Of a DNA stretch of 33,665 bases, positions 1 to 9,237 are shown piece by piece. The notes below the pieces were generated by a model that was not told where the DNA came from, made no database searches, and saw only the letters and a list, made by a program, of their open reading frames with translations. The stretch is from Dysgonamonadaceae bacterium. GTDB lineage: Bacteria > Bacteroidota > Bacteroidia > Bacteroidales > Dysgonomonadaceae. The stretch's first letter is position 1, and each line of letters begins with the position of its first letter. The stretch covers positions 1-33,665 of the forward strand of contig JAISYO010000123.1 in NCBI GenBank assembly GCA_031269865.1, read 5' to 3'. A program made the translations under genes and the position numbers.

Positions 1-49
1 TTGTCCATCGTTGTAAATCGTTTATGGTAAAACTAATTTACAACTTGGA

Positions 50-81
50 GGGGTAATCTGCAATATGGTTGCCCCTTTTTT
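50..81 (+). terminator. Putative intrinsic terminator of a plus-strand gene left of the window
   Basis: GGGGTAA ... TTGCCCC stem (one G-U) followed by TTTTTT. Confidence 0.5.
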
Positions 82-135
82 ATTCAAAATTTTTGTCGGT
101 CAGTAGTGATAAATAATGATTTATAGAAAAATACC

Positions 136-801
136 TTATTCTTTTACACCATGTTTCAAAACTTTGGCATCCACATAAAATACGATTTCTTCCACGATGT
201 TGCTGCAATGATCTCCAATGCGTTCGAATTTACGAATAAGGAGCATCAGCTTCAATCCGCAACGGATAAAGGTGGGTTCAGTCTGTAAATAGGCGGATAA
301 TATATCCAGTGAATTGTGGTATAAAATATCTATCTCATTATCTTTGGCAAGAATCTTTCCCGATATTTTTGTGTTCTCGGATTCAAGTGCCACAAAGCTA
401 TCGGAGAACATGGAGGTAAGTACTTCAAACATCTTTTCCAACTGTAATTCTTCAATAACCTGCGGTTTTATCTTGTTGCAGTCGTCATCAATCACATGCC
501 GGGCAATACCTTCGGCAAAATCACCTATTCGTTCGAGGGTACTACTGATTTTTATAAGTGAAAGAACTAACCGCAAGTCAATGGCAACCGGACTATAAAG
601 GGCAATATAATTTTCACAGTCGGCATCTATTTTAAGCTCAAAGGCATCCACCCGTTTCTCCCGGCTGATGATTTCTCTGGCTAAATCTATATCTCCATTC
701 AAAAAAGATTGTTTCGCTTTTTCGAGTTGCGAAAGAACCAGTTTCCACATTTGGCTTACTTCTTCTTTGAGCGATTGCAGTTCTTTTTCCGTATGTTTCA
801 T
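136..801 (-). CDS. phoU: Phosphate signalling/transport accessory protein PhoU
   Basis: 221 aa; PhoU-type helical repeats (LxxRIGDFAEGIA, FERIGDHCSNIVEE); next to pstB. Confidence 0.93.
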   Translation of the reverse strand: MKHTEKELQSLKEEVSQMWKLVLSQLEKAKQSFLNGDIDLAREIISREKRVDAFELKIDADCENYIALYSPVAIDLRLVLSLIKISSTLERIGDFAEGIARHVIDDDCNKIKPQVIEELQLEKMFEVLTSMFSDSFVALESENTKISGKILAKDNEIDILYHNSLDILSAYLQTEPTFIRCGLKLMLLIRKFERIGDHCSNIVEEIVFYVDAKVLKHGVKE

Positions 802-818
802 TTTATTGATTTTAATTT

Positions 819-1580
819 TTAACCGAATCTTCCTGTTATATAATTCTGGGTTTGTTCCTTTTCAGGCTTCAAAAATATCTTTTTTGTATCATCATGCTCA
901 ATAAGCTCTCCGAGCATAAAGAAACCGGTCTTATCGCTAACCCGTGCCGCCTGTTGCATATTATGGGTTACGATAACGATTGTATAATCCTTTTTTAGTA
1001 CGTGGATCAATTCTTCAATTTTAGAAGTGGAGATTGGATCGAGGGCGGATGCCGGTTCGTCCATCAACAAAACAGAGGGCGATATGGCCAATGCACGGGC
1101 AATACAAAGACGCTGTTGCTGGCCTCCCGAAAGCTCGAATGCGGATTTTTTCAATTTGTCTTTTACTTCGTCCCAAAGGGCTGCCGCTTGCAATGATTCT
1201 TCTACCCGTTGGGTAATGTAGGCTTTGTCCCGGACGTCGTTTACCCGAAGCCCGTAAGCCACATTCTCAAAGATTGATTTGGGGAATGGGTTGGGTTTTT
1301 GGAATACCATGCCGACTTTCTTCCGCAGGTCATCGACCTGTACTGATTTATTATAGATGTTTTCTCCGTCAATCACACACTCTCCGGTAAGGCGGGTATC
1401 GCCTATCAAATCATTCATCCGGTTAAACAGTCGCAGAAATGTAGATTTACCACACCCGGACGGGCCGATAAAAGCCGTTACCGTATGGGCTTCCATTTCG
1501 ATGTCGATGTTCTTTAATGCATGAAAATCTCCGTAATAGAAATTGATGTCTTTTGCTTGTATCATATTAATTAACTTCAC
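819..1580 (-). CDS. pstB: Phosphate ABC transporter ATP-binding protein PstB
   Basis: Walker [10 protein letters not shown], signature LSGGQQQRL, Walker B VLLMDEP; pst context. Start may be the internal [12 protein letters not shown]. Confidence 0.96.
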   Translation of the reverse strand: MKLINMIQAKDINFYYGDFHALKNIDIEMEAHTVTAFIGPSGCGKSTFLRLFNRMNDLIGDTRLTGECVIDGENIYNKSVQVDDLRKKVGMVFQKPNPFPKSIFENVAYGLRVNDVRDKAYITQRVEESLQAAALWDEVKDKLKKSAFELSGGQQQRLCIARALAISPSVLLMDEPASALDPISTSKIEELIHVLKKDYTIVIVTHNMQQAARVSDKTGFFMLGELIEHDDTKKIFLKPEKEQTQNYITGRFG

Positions 1581-1645
1581 TTTGTTTGTTTTCTTCCTTG
1601 CGGTTCGGCAATATGAGTAAACTCATATTACTCTCACTCGCATCG

Positions 1646-2500
1646 TCAGTTGGTTTTCACTTTCCGGCCGAAGTATCGCCTGAGTGTTGTTGCAAGTAAA
1701 TTCATTAATAAAACAATGGTTATCAGGACTAATGCTGTTCCGTAGGCAATCGGGCGCGATGCTTCAATGTCTGTTCCGCTGGTTGCTATCACATATAAAT
1801 GATAAGGGAGCGCCATTACCTGGTCGAAAATACTGGTGGGTAGCTTGGGTAGAAAATAAGCCGCTACCGTAAACAGAATAGGCGCTGTTTCGCCCGAAAC
1901 CCTTCCGATAGACAGGATAAGTCCTGTAATAATATTGGGGAATGCCATTGGAAGCACTACCTTGCGGATGGTTTGAATTTTACTGGCTCCCAATGCCAGG
2001 CTACCTGTACGATAGGAGTTTGGTATGGCTTTCAAGGCTTCTTCCGTTGTGCGGATGATTAGTGGCAAAACCAACAAGCCAAGTGTACAAGAACCCGCCA
2101 GAATAGAATCGCCAAAACCCAGCGTGTTCACAAACAGGGCCATGCCAAACAAGCCGAATACAATGGAGGGGATGCTCCCTAAATTGTTAGTCATGATGCG
2201 GATAAAGCGGACAATCCAGCCGTTTCCGGCATATTCATTCATATAAATAGCCGACATAACGCCGACAGGAAAAGCGAATATTACGCTTCCGGCGACCAGA
2301 CATAATGTTCCGACAATGGCGGGAAATATGCCTCCCGAAGTCATTCCTTCGGTGGGTGCGGCAGTCAAAAACTCCCAACTGATAACACCAATCCCGTTAT
2401 AAATGATAAATCCGAGTATCCAAAAGAGAATCCCGATAATCAGCAATCCCAATAAGCGGAAAATAGAAAAGGCGATTTTTTGCTTTGTTTTCTTATTCAT
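1646..2500 (-). CDS. pstA: Phosphate ABC transporter permease PstA
   Basis: 284 aa membrane permease; SIGRVSGETAPILFTVAA motif; operon context. Confidence 0.95.
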   Translation of the reverse strand: MNKKTKQKIAFSIFRLLGLLIIGILFWILGFIIYNGIGVISWEFLTAAPTEGMTSGGIFPAIVGTLCLVAGSVIFAFPVGVMSAIYMNEYAGNGWIVRFIRIMTNNLGSIPSIVFGLFGMALFVNTLGFGDSILAGSCTLGLLVLPLIIRTTEEALKAIPNSYRTGSLALGASKIQTIRKVVLPMAFPNIITGLILSIGRVSGETAPILFTVAAYFLPKLPTSIFDQVMALPYHLYVIATSGTDIEASRPIAYGTALVLITIVLLMNLLATTLRRYFGRKVKTN

Positions 2501-2502
2501 AC

Positions 2503-3711
2503 TTATATCCCTTTATTATGGTCTTTTTTAGCTATAAATTCTGCCGATGCACTAATTATCATGGTTATGACAAATAGGATACATCCAAGCAAAAACAGAG
2601 ATTGGTAATGCGCACCACCGGCAGGTGCTTCCCCTAATTCCGCAGCAATAGTAGCCGGGATAGTTCGTACCGACTGGAAAAGGGAGGTCAGCATTACAGC
2701 CGCATTGCCCGTAACCATCAAAACAGCCATTGTTTCACCGATAGCCCTGCCTATGCCTAATACAACGGCTGCCATTATACCCGAAGAGGCATGTGGTACA
2801 ATTACTTTATAGATTGTTTGCCAGGGAGTGGCACCCAGTGCTAAACTGGCTTCGCGCATGGCCCGTGGCGTACTTCTCATGGCATCTTCAGCAATGGTAA
2901 TAATGGTTGGAAGCGCCATGATTGCCAATATCAGGCTCCCGGCAAAAGCTGTTTCACCAACAGGAAGGTTAAGCGTTCTCTGGATGAGCGGTACTAATAC
3001 GACCAAACCGAAAAAGCCGTAAACAACCGACGGAATTCCTGCCAATAATTCAATGGTCGGTTTTAAGAATTTGCGAGTGCGTGTGCCTGCAAGTTCAGAC
3101 ATATAAATAGCAACGCCCAGCCCGAATGGCAATGCAATCAATATGGCAAAAAAACTAACCCATAATGTGCCCATAATGAGAGGCAGCGCTCCGAATTGAG
3201 GCGAGGGGGTAGCTGTGGGTAACCATTCTTTTCCTCCGAAAAAATCGGCTATGTTTATGTTTTCTACGGGCAGTACCTTTACGGATTGATTTCCATTTGG
3301 AAGGTATTGTTCGGGTAGGAAGGCAATTATGTTGGGATTCTGTGCAATCGTTTCACCCAGTTTTTGTGGCAGTAGTTCATAATCTTCTCCAAATTCATCT
3401 TCAGGATACATCGCAAAAATCTCATCCAGGCGAAAAGGAGTAATTTCGCCTTTCTTTTCTGAGACTTCGCTCCAATCAGTTATTTCCCAATCAAATATTC
3501 TCTTGATCTGCCAGGGCGACAGTTGTTGGGTTGGATTGGATGAATGAATGCAAAGCGCATATCCGTTCTCAACAGCAGCGCTATTGAACAGCCCCAGTCC
3601 CTCTTTGAAAAGAAAGATGATAATAAGTAAAATAGCAAGGCTGGTAACGCCTCCACTAAGGGTAAGCATTACTTTTGCCATGCGCTCTGCTATTTGCCTG
3701 AATTGTTTCAT
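2503..3711 (-). CDS. pstC: Phosphate ABC transporter permease PstC with a large insertion after TM1
   Basis: 402 aa; IGRAIGETMAVLMVTGNA permease motif; about 120-residue non-membrane insert between TM1 and the permease core. Confidence 0.95.
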   Translation of the reverse strand: MKQFRQIAERMAKVMLTLSGGVTSLAILLIIIFLFKEGLGLFNSAAVENGYALCIHSSNPTQQLSPWQIKRIFDWEITDWSEVSEKKGEITPFRLDEIFAMYPEDEFGEDYELLPQKLGETIAQNPNIIAFLPEQYLPNGNQSVKVLPVENINIADFFGGKEWLPTATPSPQFGALPLIMGTLWVSFFAILIALPFGLGVAIYMSELAGTRTRKFLKPTIELLAGIPSVVYGFFGLVVLVPLIQRTLNLPVGETAFAGSLILAIMALPTIITIAEDAMRSTPRAMREASLALGATPWQTIYKVIVPHASSGIMAAVVLGIGRAIGETMAVLMVTGNAAVMLTSLFQSVRTIPATIAAELGEAPAGGAHYQSLFLLGCILFVITMIISASAEFIAKKDHNKGI

Positions 3712-4523
3712 TTTACAGTGATGAACCCTATTTCAGATACTATTTTTTGTCCTTTATCTGATAATATAAAGTCGATAAATGATTTTACTTTAGCTTCCGC
3801 TGCCATATTGTAATAATAGTATAAGGGGCGGACAATCGGATAGGTTTCATTTTTAGCATTGGTAACTGATGGGGCGACGAAGGTTTTACCGCCGTCGTAT
3901 GATACATGAATGGCTTTTACTTCTTTATTCAGGTAAGCTAATCCCACATAACCGATGGCTCCTTTTGTCTGGCTCACAGACTGTATAATGGCTCCGGTTG
4001 CAGGCATACTCATGATGCCGGACATGTAGTTTTTGTTTCTCAATACACTTTCTTTGAAAAACTCGTATGTTCCGGAGGATGTTTCGCGTGAATAAGGGAT
4101 AATTGCCAGGTCTGCACCGCCTACCTCTTTCCAGTTCTTAATCTTTCCGGTAAAGATACCTTCCAATTGTTCACGGGTAAGGTTAGTTACTTTATTGGAA
4201 GGGTAAACAACAACTGCCAACGCATCGTAAGCGGCAGTAATTTCTTTCGCTATAATTCTTTTTTCTTTCAATTTATTCTTTTCGTCGAACTTAATCTTAC
4301 GTGAAAGTTGTGCCAGTTCGGTTGTTCCTTCAAGTAAGGCAGCGATACCTACGCCACTTCCACCGCCTGTTACAGTAACCGTAGCGGACGGTAAGGCTTT
4401 CATAAACTCTTCGGCTGCTTTTTGAGATAAAGGCAACATGGTGTCTGAACCTTTAATGCGTTGGGCTTGTGCGCTGAATAAAGCAGCGATTAATACGACT
4501 GTTGTTAAAATTACTTTTTTCAT
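3708..4523 (-). CDS. pstS: Phosphate ABC transporter substrate-binding protein PstS
   Basis: Sec signal peptide, IKGSDTMLPL and YSRETSSGTYEFF phosphate-binding motifs; stop overlaps pstC start. Confidence 0.95.
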   Translation of the reverse strand: MKKVILTTVVLIAALFSAQAQRIKGSDTMLPLSQKAAEEFMKALPSATVTVTGGGSGVGIAALLEGTTELAQLSRKIKFDEKNKLKEKRIIAKEITAAYDALAVVVYPSNKVTNLTREQLEGIFTGKIKNWKEVGGADLAIIPYSRETSSGTYEFFKESVLRNKNYMSGIMSMPATGAIIQSVSQTKGAIGYVGLAYLNKEVKAIHVSYDGGKTFVAPSVTNAKNETYPIVRPLYYYYNMAAEAKVKSFIDFILSDKGQKIVSEIGFITVK

Positions 4524-4535
4524 TTATCTATGTTG

Positions 4536-4543
4536 CAAAAGTA
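4536..4543 (-). promoter_or_regulatory. Bacteroidota -7 promoter element upstream of pstS
   Basis: TACTTTTG on the minus strand, matching TAnnTTTG, just upstream of the pstS ATG. Confidence 0.5.
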
Positions 4544-4671
4544 GGATGAGAAAATTACAGGCAACTGACTATTTTGTTACGAAAATAATAAGTTTGCTAT
4601 CCAGGTATATGAATTTCGCGACAGACCTTACCAAACGTTATCTTATTTTTCAAATACAAATTTGTGTAAAG

Positions 4672-4701
4672 AAAAAAGGGATGCTCCTAAATTCATCCCT
4701 T
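4672..4701 (-). terminator. Intrinsic terminator of the lipoprotein/TonB transcription unit
   Basis: Minus strand AAGGGATG-10 nt-CATCCCTT stem followed by TTTTTT, just past the lipoprotein stop. Confidence 0.75.
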
Positions 4702-4728
4702 GCATATCGGTTTTTGGATAAAAAGTAC

Positions 4729-5952
4729 TTACTTACGCACCCAACCTGCCGTCCAATCGTTATTTGCAGCAACAGCGCCTTTGAAAGTCGCTTTCGTAAA
4801 GAATGAATCCGAAGACAGATCTTTCCCTCCATCAATGATTCCTAAATAAGTGTTCGAGAAATTGATGGTTTGCCCTTCAGCATTACCTGCTGCTGATTTC
4901 AAATCCAGAGAAGCGCCGGTTTGAAAAACTGTGCTTACAGAAGTATATTCTACCAAAGATTTTCCATCGAGAAAACTTTGTTCTGTTCCTGTTGTCTCCG
5001 TCGTCAAAGCGCTTTCCTTTCCCGTAATCAGCGCATTGTACATTTTAACATGAGTCCCTTCGCGAAGTCTTACTCCTCTTTTGTTTGTAGCGCTGTTGTT
5101 CCCGATTAATGTAAGATTGGCAATTGCGGGACTTGAGATAGGGGTGTTCATGTTATTATCTTTCAAGTTGTCAGCCTCTATTAGACAATCGCCTTCTGTT
5201 GCATCTTGTACTGCAATCCAGAACTGACCTTTGCCAATCCATCCCTCTGTCCAGTCAAATGAATCGTCTTCACTTCCTGTGGAAACTAAATATTTCCCAT
5301 TAACAGTTCCGCCGAACCACTCAAAACCATCGTCTGCTCCCATATATGTTTGCACATACTCGATTGTCGTTCCAGTTCCTACTCCATACATGGTTAAACC
5401 ATTTGACTCTTTCTCCGCATTAAAAGCAAAGCCTGTATATTCCAACCGGACATATTTTATTATACCGGAGTTGTCATTTGCCGAATTGCCTCCATAAGTA
5501 GCATCGCCGATCTCAGACTTACCGCTTCCTCCACTCAAATTAATGGGGGCTTTCCCGCAAAGATGCACGCCGCCCCATGCTCCGGCGGATTTTGTTTTGG
5601 AAGTCATAACAATGGGTTGATCTTTCGTGCCTTCCGCTGTAATTTTACCGCCTTGCTCTACAAGAATGTAATCAGGGTCATCAGAGTTTTCCTGCGCTTC
5701 TATCGTTACCCCTTTTTGTACAATCAGGTTTCCTCCTGATTTTACGTGGTATCCTTTCTCCAACTTGTATGTATAGCCTGTCAAAAGAGTCTTTTCGGCA
5801 GACAACGATCCACTAAGGGTTAACTCTTCATCTGTCGGAGGACTGGGGATGTTCTCGTCATCCTTATTACAACTTGTGAAATTTAATACAGCAATCGCTG
5901 CAAAAAGGAAAAAACCAATCTTAAAAAAATTTTTCTTCATAACTGAATCCAT
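4729..5952 (-). CDS. Surface/periplasmic lipoprotein with beta-helix-like repeats, partner of the TonB receptor
   Basis: Signal peptide with lipobox-like LNFTSC, acidic/Pro linker, Gly/Asn-rich beta-rich sequence; ends 14 nt after the receptor gene. Confidence 0.75.
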   Translation of the reverse strand: MDSVMKKNFFKIGFFLFAAIAVLNFTSCNKDDENIPSPPTDEELTLSGSLSAEKTLLTGYTYKLEKGYHVKSGGNLIVQKGVTIEAQENSDDPDYILVEQGGKITAEGTKDQPIVMTSKTKSAGAWGGVHLCGKAPINLSGGSGKSEIGDATYGGNSANDNSGIIKYVRLEYTGFAFNAEKESNGLTMYGVGTGTTIEYVQTYMGADDGFEWFGGTVNGKYLVSTGSEDDSFDWTEGWIGKGQFWIAVQDATEGDCLIEADNLKDNNMNTPISSPAIANLTLIGNNSATNKRGVRLREGTHVKMYNALITGKESALTTETTGTEQSFLDGKSLVEYTSVSTVFQTGASLDLKSAAGNAEGQTINFSNTYLGIIDGGKDLSSDSFFTKATFKGAVAANNDWTAGWVRK

Positions 5953-5966
5953 TTAATTGTTTATAT

Positions 5967-8690
5967 TTAAAAATTTATAGTAAATCCTATGCCTAATGAA
6001 ATTCCTTGCCTGTAATATTCCACAACTTTATCTTCTCCGCTCACTTCCTGGGTAAACTCGCTTCTTTGGTTCAGGATGTTTTTTGCTTGAAATTTTAATT
6101 TCATCTTTTCGTTTAGAGAGTAAACGGTAATCAGATCAAGTGTATGCAGCTCTTTTTCCACATTATTATTTACCCCGTTTATGCCAACAGCGCTAATTCG
6201 TGGGCCTCGGAGATTATATACGGCAGACAAGGACAAAGCGTTGTCCTTTGAAAATTTAGGAGAATAGTTTAAATCTATATTCACCAGATAAGGGGAAGCT
6301 CCTTGCAACTGCCTGTCATTATCCGTATAAAGACCGTTTTCAGGCAAACTAATGTGAGTGTATATGTAGGATGCATTAAAGTCTATTTTGAGGCTTTTGG
6401 TAATATTCTTGCGCATTTCTACCTCCATTCCAGCAACAGATCCCTTGTTTACATTCTTGAAGCTCCGGATAACACTTCCTGAATACTTTTGTATTTGCTC
6501 TATCGGATTGTCCAGATATTTGTAGTATGCCCCGACAGAATACATATCTCCCGATTTTGTAAACAATTCATAGCGTATGTCAAAATTGTAGTTATAGCCA
6601 TTCTGAATACTATCATTTCCTATAATAATATTGCTTCCGTAGGATTCCTGATATGAAAATGGAGCCATTTCAAGAAAAGAAGGCCGGGTTACTGTACGAG
6701 AAACGCTAATGCGGTAGTTCTGTGTATTGTCGTTTTCAATCGTATATTTCAGATTCAGGGCCGGAAAAAGATCCTTAACATTCATTTCTGCCCGTTTTTC
6801 TTCAGCCTGATCGTTCCAGTAGCGTACCCATTGACGCGAATCTTCGAACCGAACACCTCCCGCTAATAATAACCGGGGAGTTAAATAATATTCCACATCC
6901 AGGAATCCGGCATAAATATCATTTCCCGCATAATAAGAATTTCGTTTTTGCGACACTCTATTTATGCCTATTGTTCCATTTTTTATATTTTCCTCATTCA
7001 AGTAGGAGTCTGTGTCATATATATTATTTATATCGGGAAATAGCTGGCTTACATCATAATAGAAATTTGCCGAATAAAAATCACGTGATTTGTTTCGTAG
7101 CGAAACTCCCAGGCGAATGAAATTCTTCTTTTCGGACTGATTGTTCAATACATATTTAACCTTTGTATCAGCGTTCCATTCATCTTCAAATAACTCAGAG
7201 AAATATCGCATCGTTTCTTGTTGGTTGAGTTTGAATAACGACAACGTTTCATCATCGTTTTTGCGAAACATAACCTGCCTGCGGTCAGGTTCATCGCTAG
7301 TTGTGCGACCGTAAGAACCTTGCCAATCAACAGACAAGCGATTACGCATCAATTGATGTTTCCCTGTTATTTGATTATTCAATAGAGTGTACATGTGGTA
7401 CATGCTATTACTGCCTTTCATGGCAACTCCTTCAGCGTCAAATCCATCTCGTCCCCTATACTCGTCTTCTGTGTTGTTTACAAACATGATGTTATAGGAC
7501 AGCATATCGTTTTGTCGTAAAGAATAACTAACTTGGGCAAGAGATGTAAATGTGGTTTCATATAAATATTTGTCATACATGAAATTTTGCTTGATATCTC
7601 CTTGTGCATTGAGAGACGAAGTATATGCGTCATCATATATTTTATAGTCATTATTAAAATTGGCAGCAATCATTGCATTCAACTTCTGATCTCCAATTCT
7701 CCATGATTTTCCTGCTCCAATTTCTATTCCCAGTTCCGGCATTGCCGTCCGTTTATGTATTTGAAATGAAGATTTAAATAACCGGTTATTCTTATAATAG
7801 TCTTGAAACTCTCCGCGACTTAAATCCTTAATTTCGTCCCTCAAGAACAAGCCTTTTGAGATTCCAAAATATGGCATACCTGCCCCTGTCTTGTCAGATG
7901 TATAAAAATCAGAGAACAGAACATTTGTACGACTTCCCGTAGATATTCCCCAATTAAAAAAATCTGCACCTATGTTTTCTTTCGTCTCAATATCAATATG
8001 CGCCCCGGAATAATCACCAAAAACAGAAGGTTGATAAACTTTACTTACCGTTATGTTTTTTACTACTGATGTTGGAAATAGTGTTAAAGGAATCAGTTTG
8101 TTATCCGGATTAGGGGATGCGATCGGGAATCCATTTAACGAAGTCATACTATACCGATCCCCCAATCCTCTAACCAATACTTTGCTATTCCCCTCCATAG
8201 ATACGCCTGTTATCTTTTTAATGCCATCGGCAACAGTGGACAAGCCTTTAATAGACATTTCTCTTGCTCCCATATTTTCCACGGCAACCGTCGATCGTTT
8301 CCGTTCCATAGTTAAGACTTTCTCTGCCTCCATATTTTGACGAGCAATAACCACGATCTCATTCAAGGAAGTAGTAATCTCTTGCATTAAGAAATTCAAA
8401 ACAATTGTTTGACCTTTTCCAATTTCTACATTTGTAATTTCTTGAGTAGTGTAAGACATATAAGAGGCAACAATGATATAATTCCCTTCTGTCACATTTA
8501 ATTTGTAATTTCCATCTACGTCTGTAACAGCGCCTGTGGTTGTTCCTTTTATTGCAACTGTCGCCCCTATTAAGGGTTCTTGAGTTTTCGCATCAGTTAC
8601 ATTGCCCTTTATAAAAGTTTGGGCTGATAAATTTAAACCTGCAAACACCAAGAATGTGATTGCGAAAAAGACTTTTAATAAATATTTAAT
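5967..8690 (-). CDS. TonB-dependent outer membrane receptor with N-terminal carboxypeptidase-regulatory-like domain
   Basis: GNVTDAKTQEPLIGATVAIKGTTTGAVTDVDGNYKL domain, plug (ISIKGLSTVADGIKKITGVSMEG), C-terminal aromatic. Frame extended past the track start at 8651 (TTG) to recover signal peptide KYLLKVFFAITFLVFAGLNLSAQ; no ATG in frame. Confidence 0.88.
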   Translation of the reverse strand: MKYLLKVFFAITFLVFAGLNLSAQTFIKGNVTDAKTQEPLIGATVAIKGTTTGAVTDVDGNYKLNVTEGNYIIVASYMSYTTQEITNVEIGKGQTIVLNFLMQEITTSLNEIVVIARQNMEAEKVLTMERKRSTVAVENMGAREMSIKGLSTVADGIKKITGVSMEGNSKVLVRGLGDRYSMTSLNGFPIASPNPDNKLIPLTLFPTSVVKNITVSKVYQPSVFGDYSGAHIDIETKENIGADFFNWGISTGSRTNVLFSDFYTSDKTGAGMPYFGISKGLFLRDEIKDLSRGEFQDYYKNNRLFKSSFQIHKRTAMPELGIEIGAGKSWRIGDQKLNAMIAANFNNDYKIYDDAYTSSLNAQGDIKQNFMYDKYLYETTFTSLAQVSYSLRQNDMLSYNIMFVNNTEDEYRGRDGFDAEGVAMKGSNSMYHMYTLLNNQITGKHQLMRNRLSVDWQGSYGRTTSDEPDRRQVMFRKNDDETLSLFKLNQQETMRYFSELFEDEWNADTKVKYVLNNQSEKKNFIRLGVSLRNKSRDFYSANFYYDVSQLFPDINNIYDTDSYLNEENIKNGTIGINRVSQKRNSYYAGNDIYAGFLDVEYYLTPRLLLAGGVRFEDSRQWVRYWNDQAEEKRAEMNVKDLFPALNLKYTIENDNTQNYRISVSRTVTRPSFLEMAPFSYQESYGSNIIIGNDSIQNGYNYNFDIRYELFTKSGDMYSVGAYYKYLDNPIEQIQKYSGSVIRSFKNVNKGSVAGMEVEMRKNITKSLKIDFNASYIYTHISLPENGLYTDNDRQLQGASPYLVNIDLNYSPKFSKDNALSLSAVYNLRGPRISAVGINGVNNNVEKELHTLDLITVYSLNEKMKLKFQAKNILNQRSEFTQEVSGEDKVVEYYRQGISLGIGFTINF

Positions 8691-8779
8691 CCTGATACTT
8701 TAACTATTTTACAGCGGCAAATTTCTGATATTGTTGTTACGAGACACCTGCAAATTTGATAAGTTTTTGTTACGCTTAA

Positions 8780-9007
8780 TTATGACTTCTTTTTCATAGT
8801 GTATAAATACCCTCTGATTGTTGCTGTTAACGGAGCCACTAATACAAGCCCAAAACTCCCTGCCAGCGTATGCAATATTTTCGCTGCGACAAACCCGGAG
8901 TTAATAATGTTTTTCATATCTATTCCTTTTGCCATAAAAGCCATCATTGCAAACATAAAATTACCTGAAACAGAGTTATTTGAAGCTATATAGTATATAG
9001 GTGGCAA
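8780..9007 (-). pseudogene. C-terminal fragment resembling YibE/F-family membrane protein
   Basis: [30 protein letters not shown] resembles the YibE/F C-terminus; in-frame TAA just upstream and no N-terminal portion. Confidence 0.35.
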
Positions 9008-9120
9008 ATCTTTTGCTTAACTGCTCTATATTCTTCCATTTAGCCTACCGGAAGAATACAGCGATACAACGCCGAATAAACCTAACTACCAAACACTTAC
9101 TCTATTCTTCCAAATTTTGC

Positions 9121-9219
9121 CTATCTTTGCGAGATTCTCACTATCTTTGTATAAGATAAGATGCGCCTCGGCATAATCCAAATAAATTTGGCTTATGCAC
9201 TCAACTTTCACTATCTTTG
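9121..9219 (+). promoter_or_regulatory. Promoter region with three CTATCTTTG elements and a 28-bp inverted repeat
   Basis: CTATCTTTG at 9121, 9141 and 9211; GCATAATCCAAAT-AA-ATTTGGCTTATGC at 9171-9198. Confidence 0.6.
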
Positions 9220-9237
9220 CAAAAAAGAAACCGCGCA

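Noticed and set aside
7078-7091. AAATCACGTGATTT palindrome as a parS site
   Set aside because: Shares only the TCACGTGA core with parS, far from parAB and within the TonB receptor coding sequence; likely chance.
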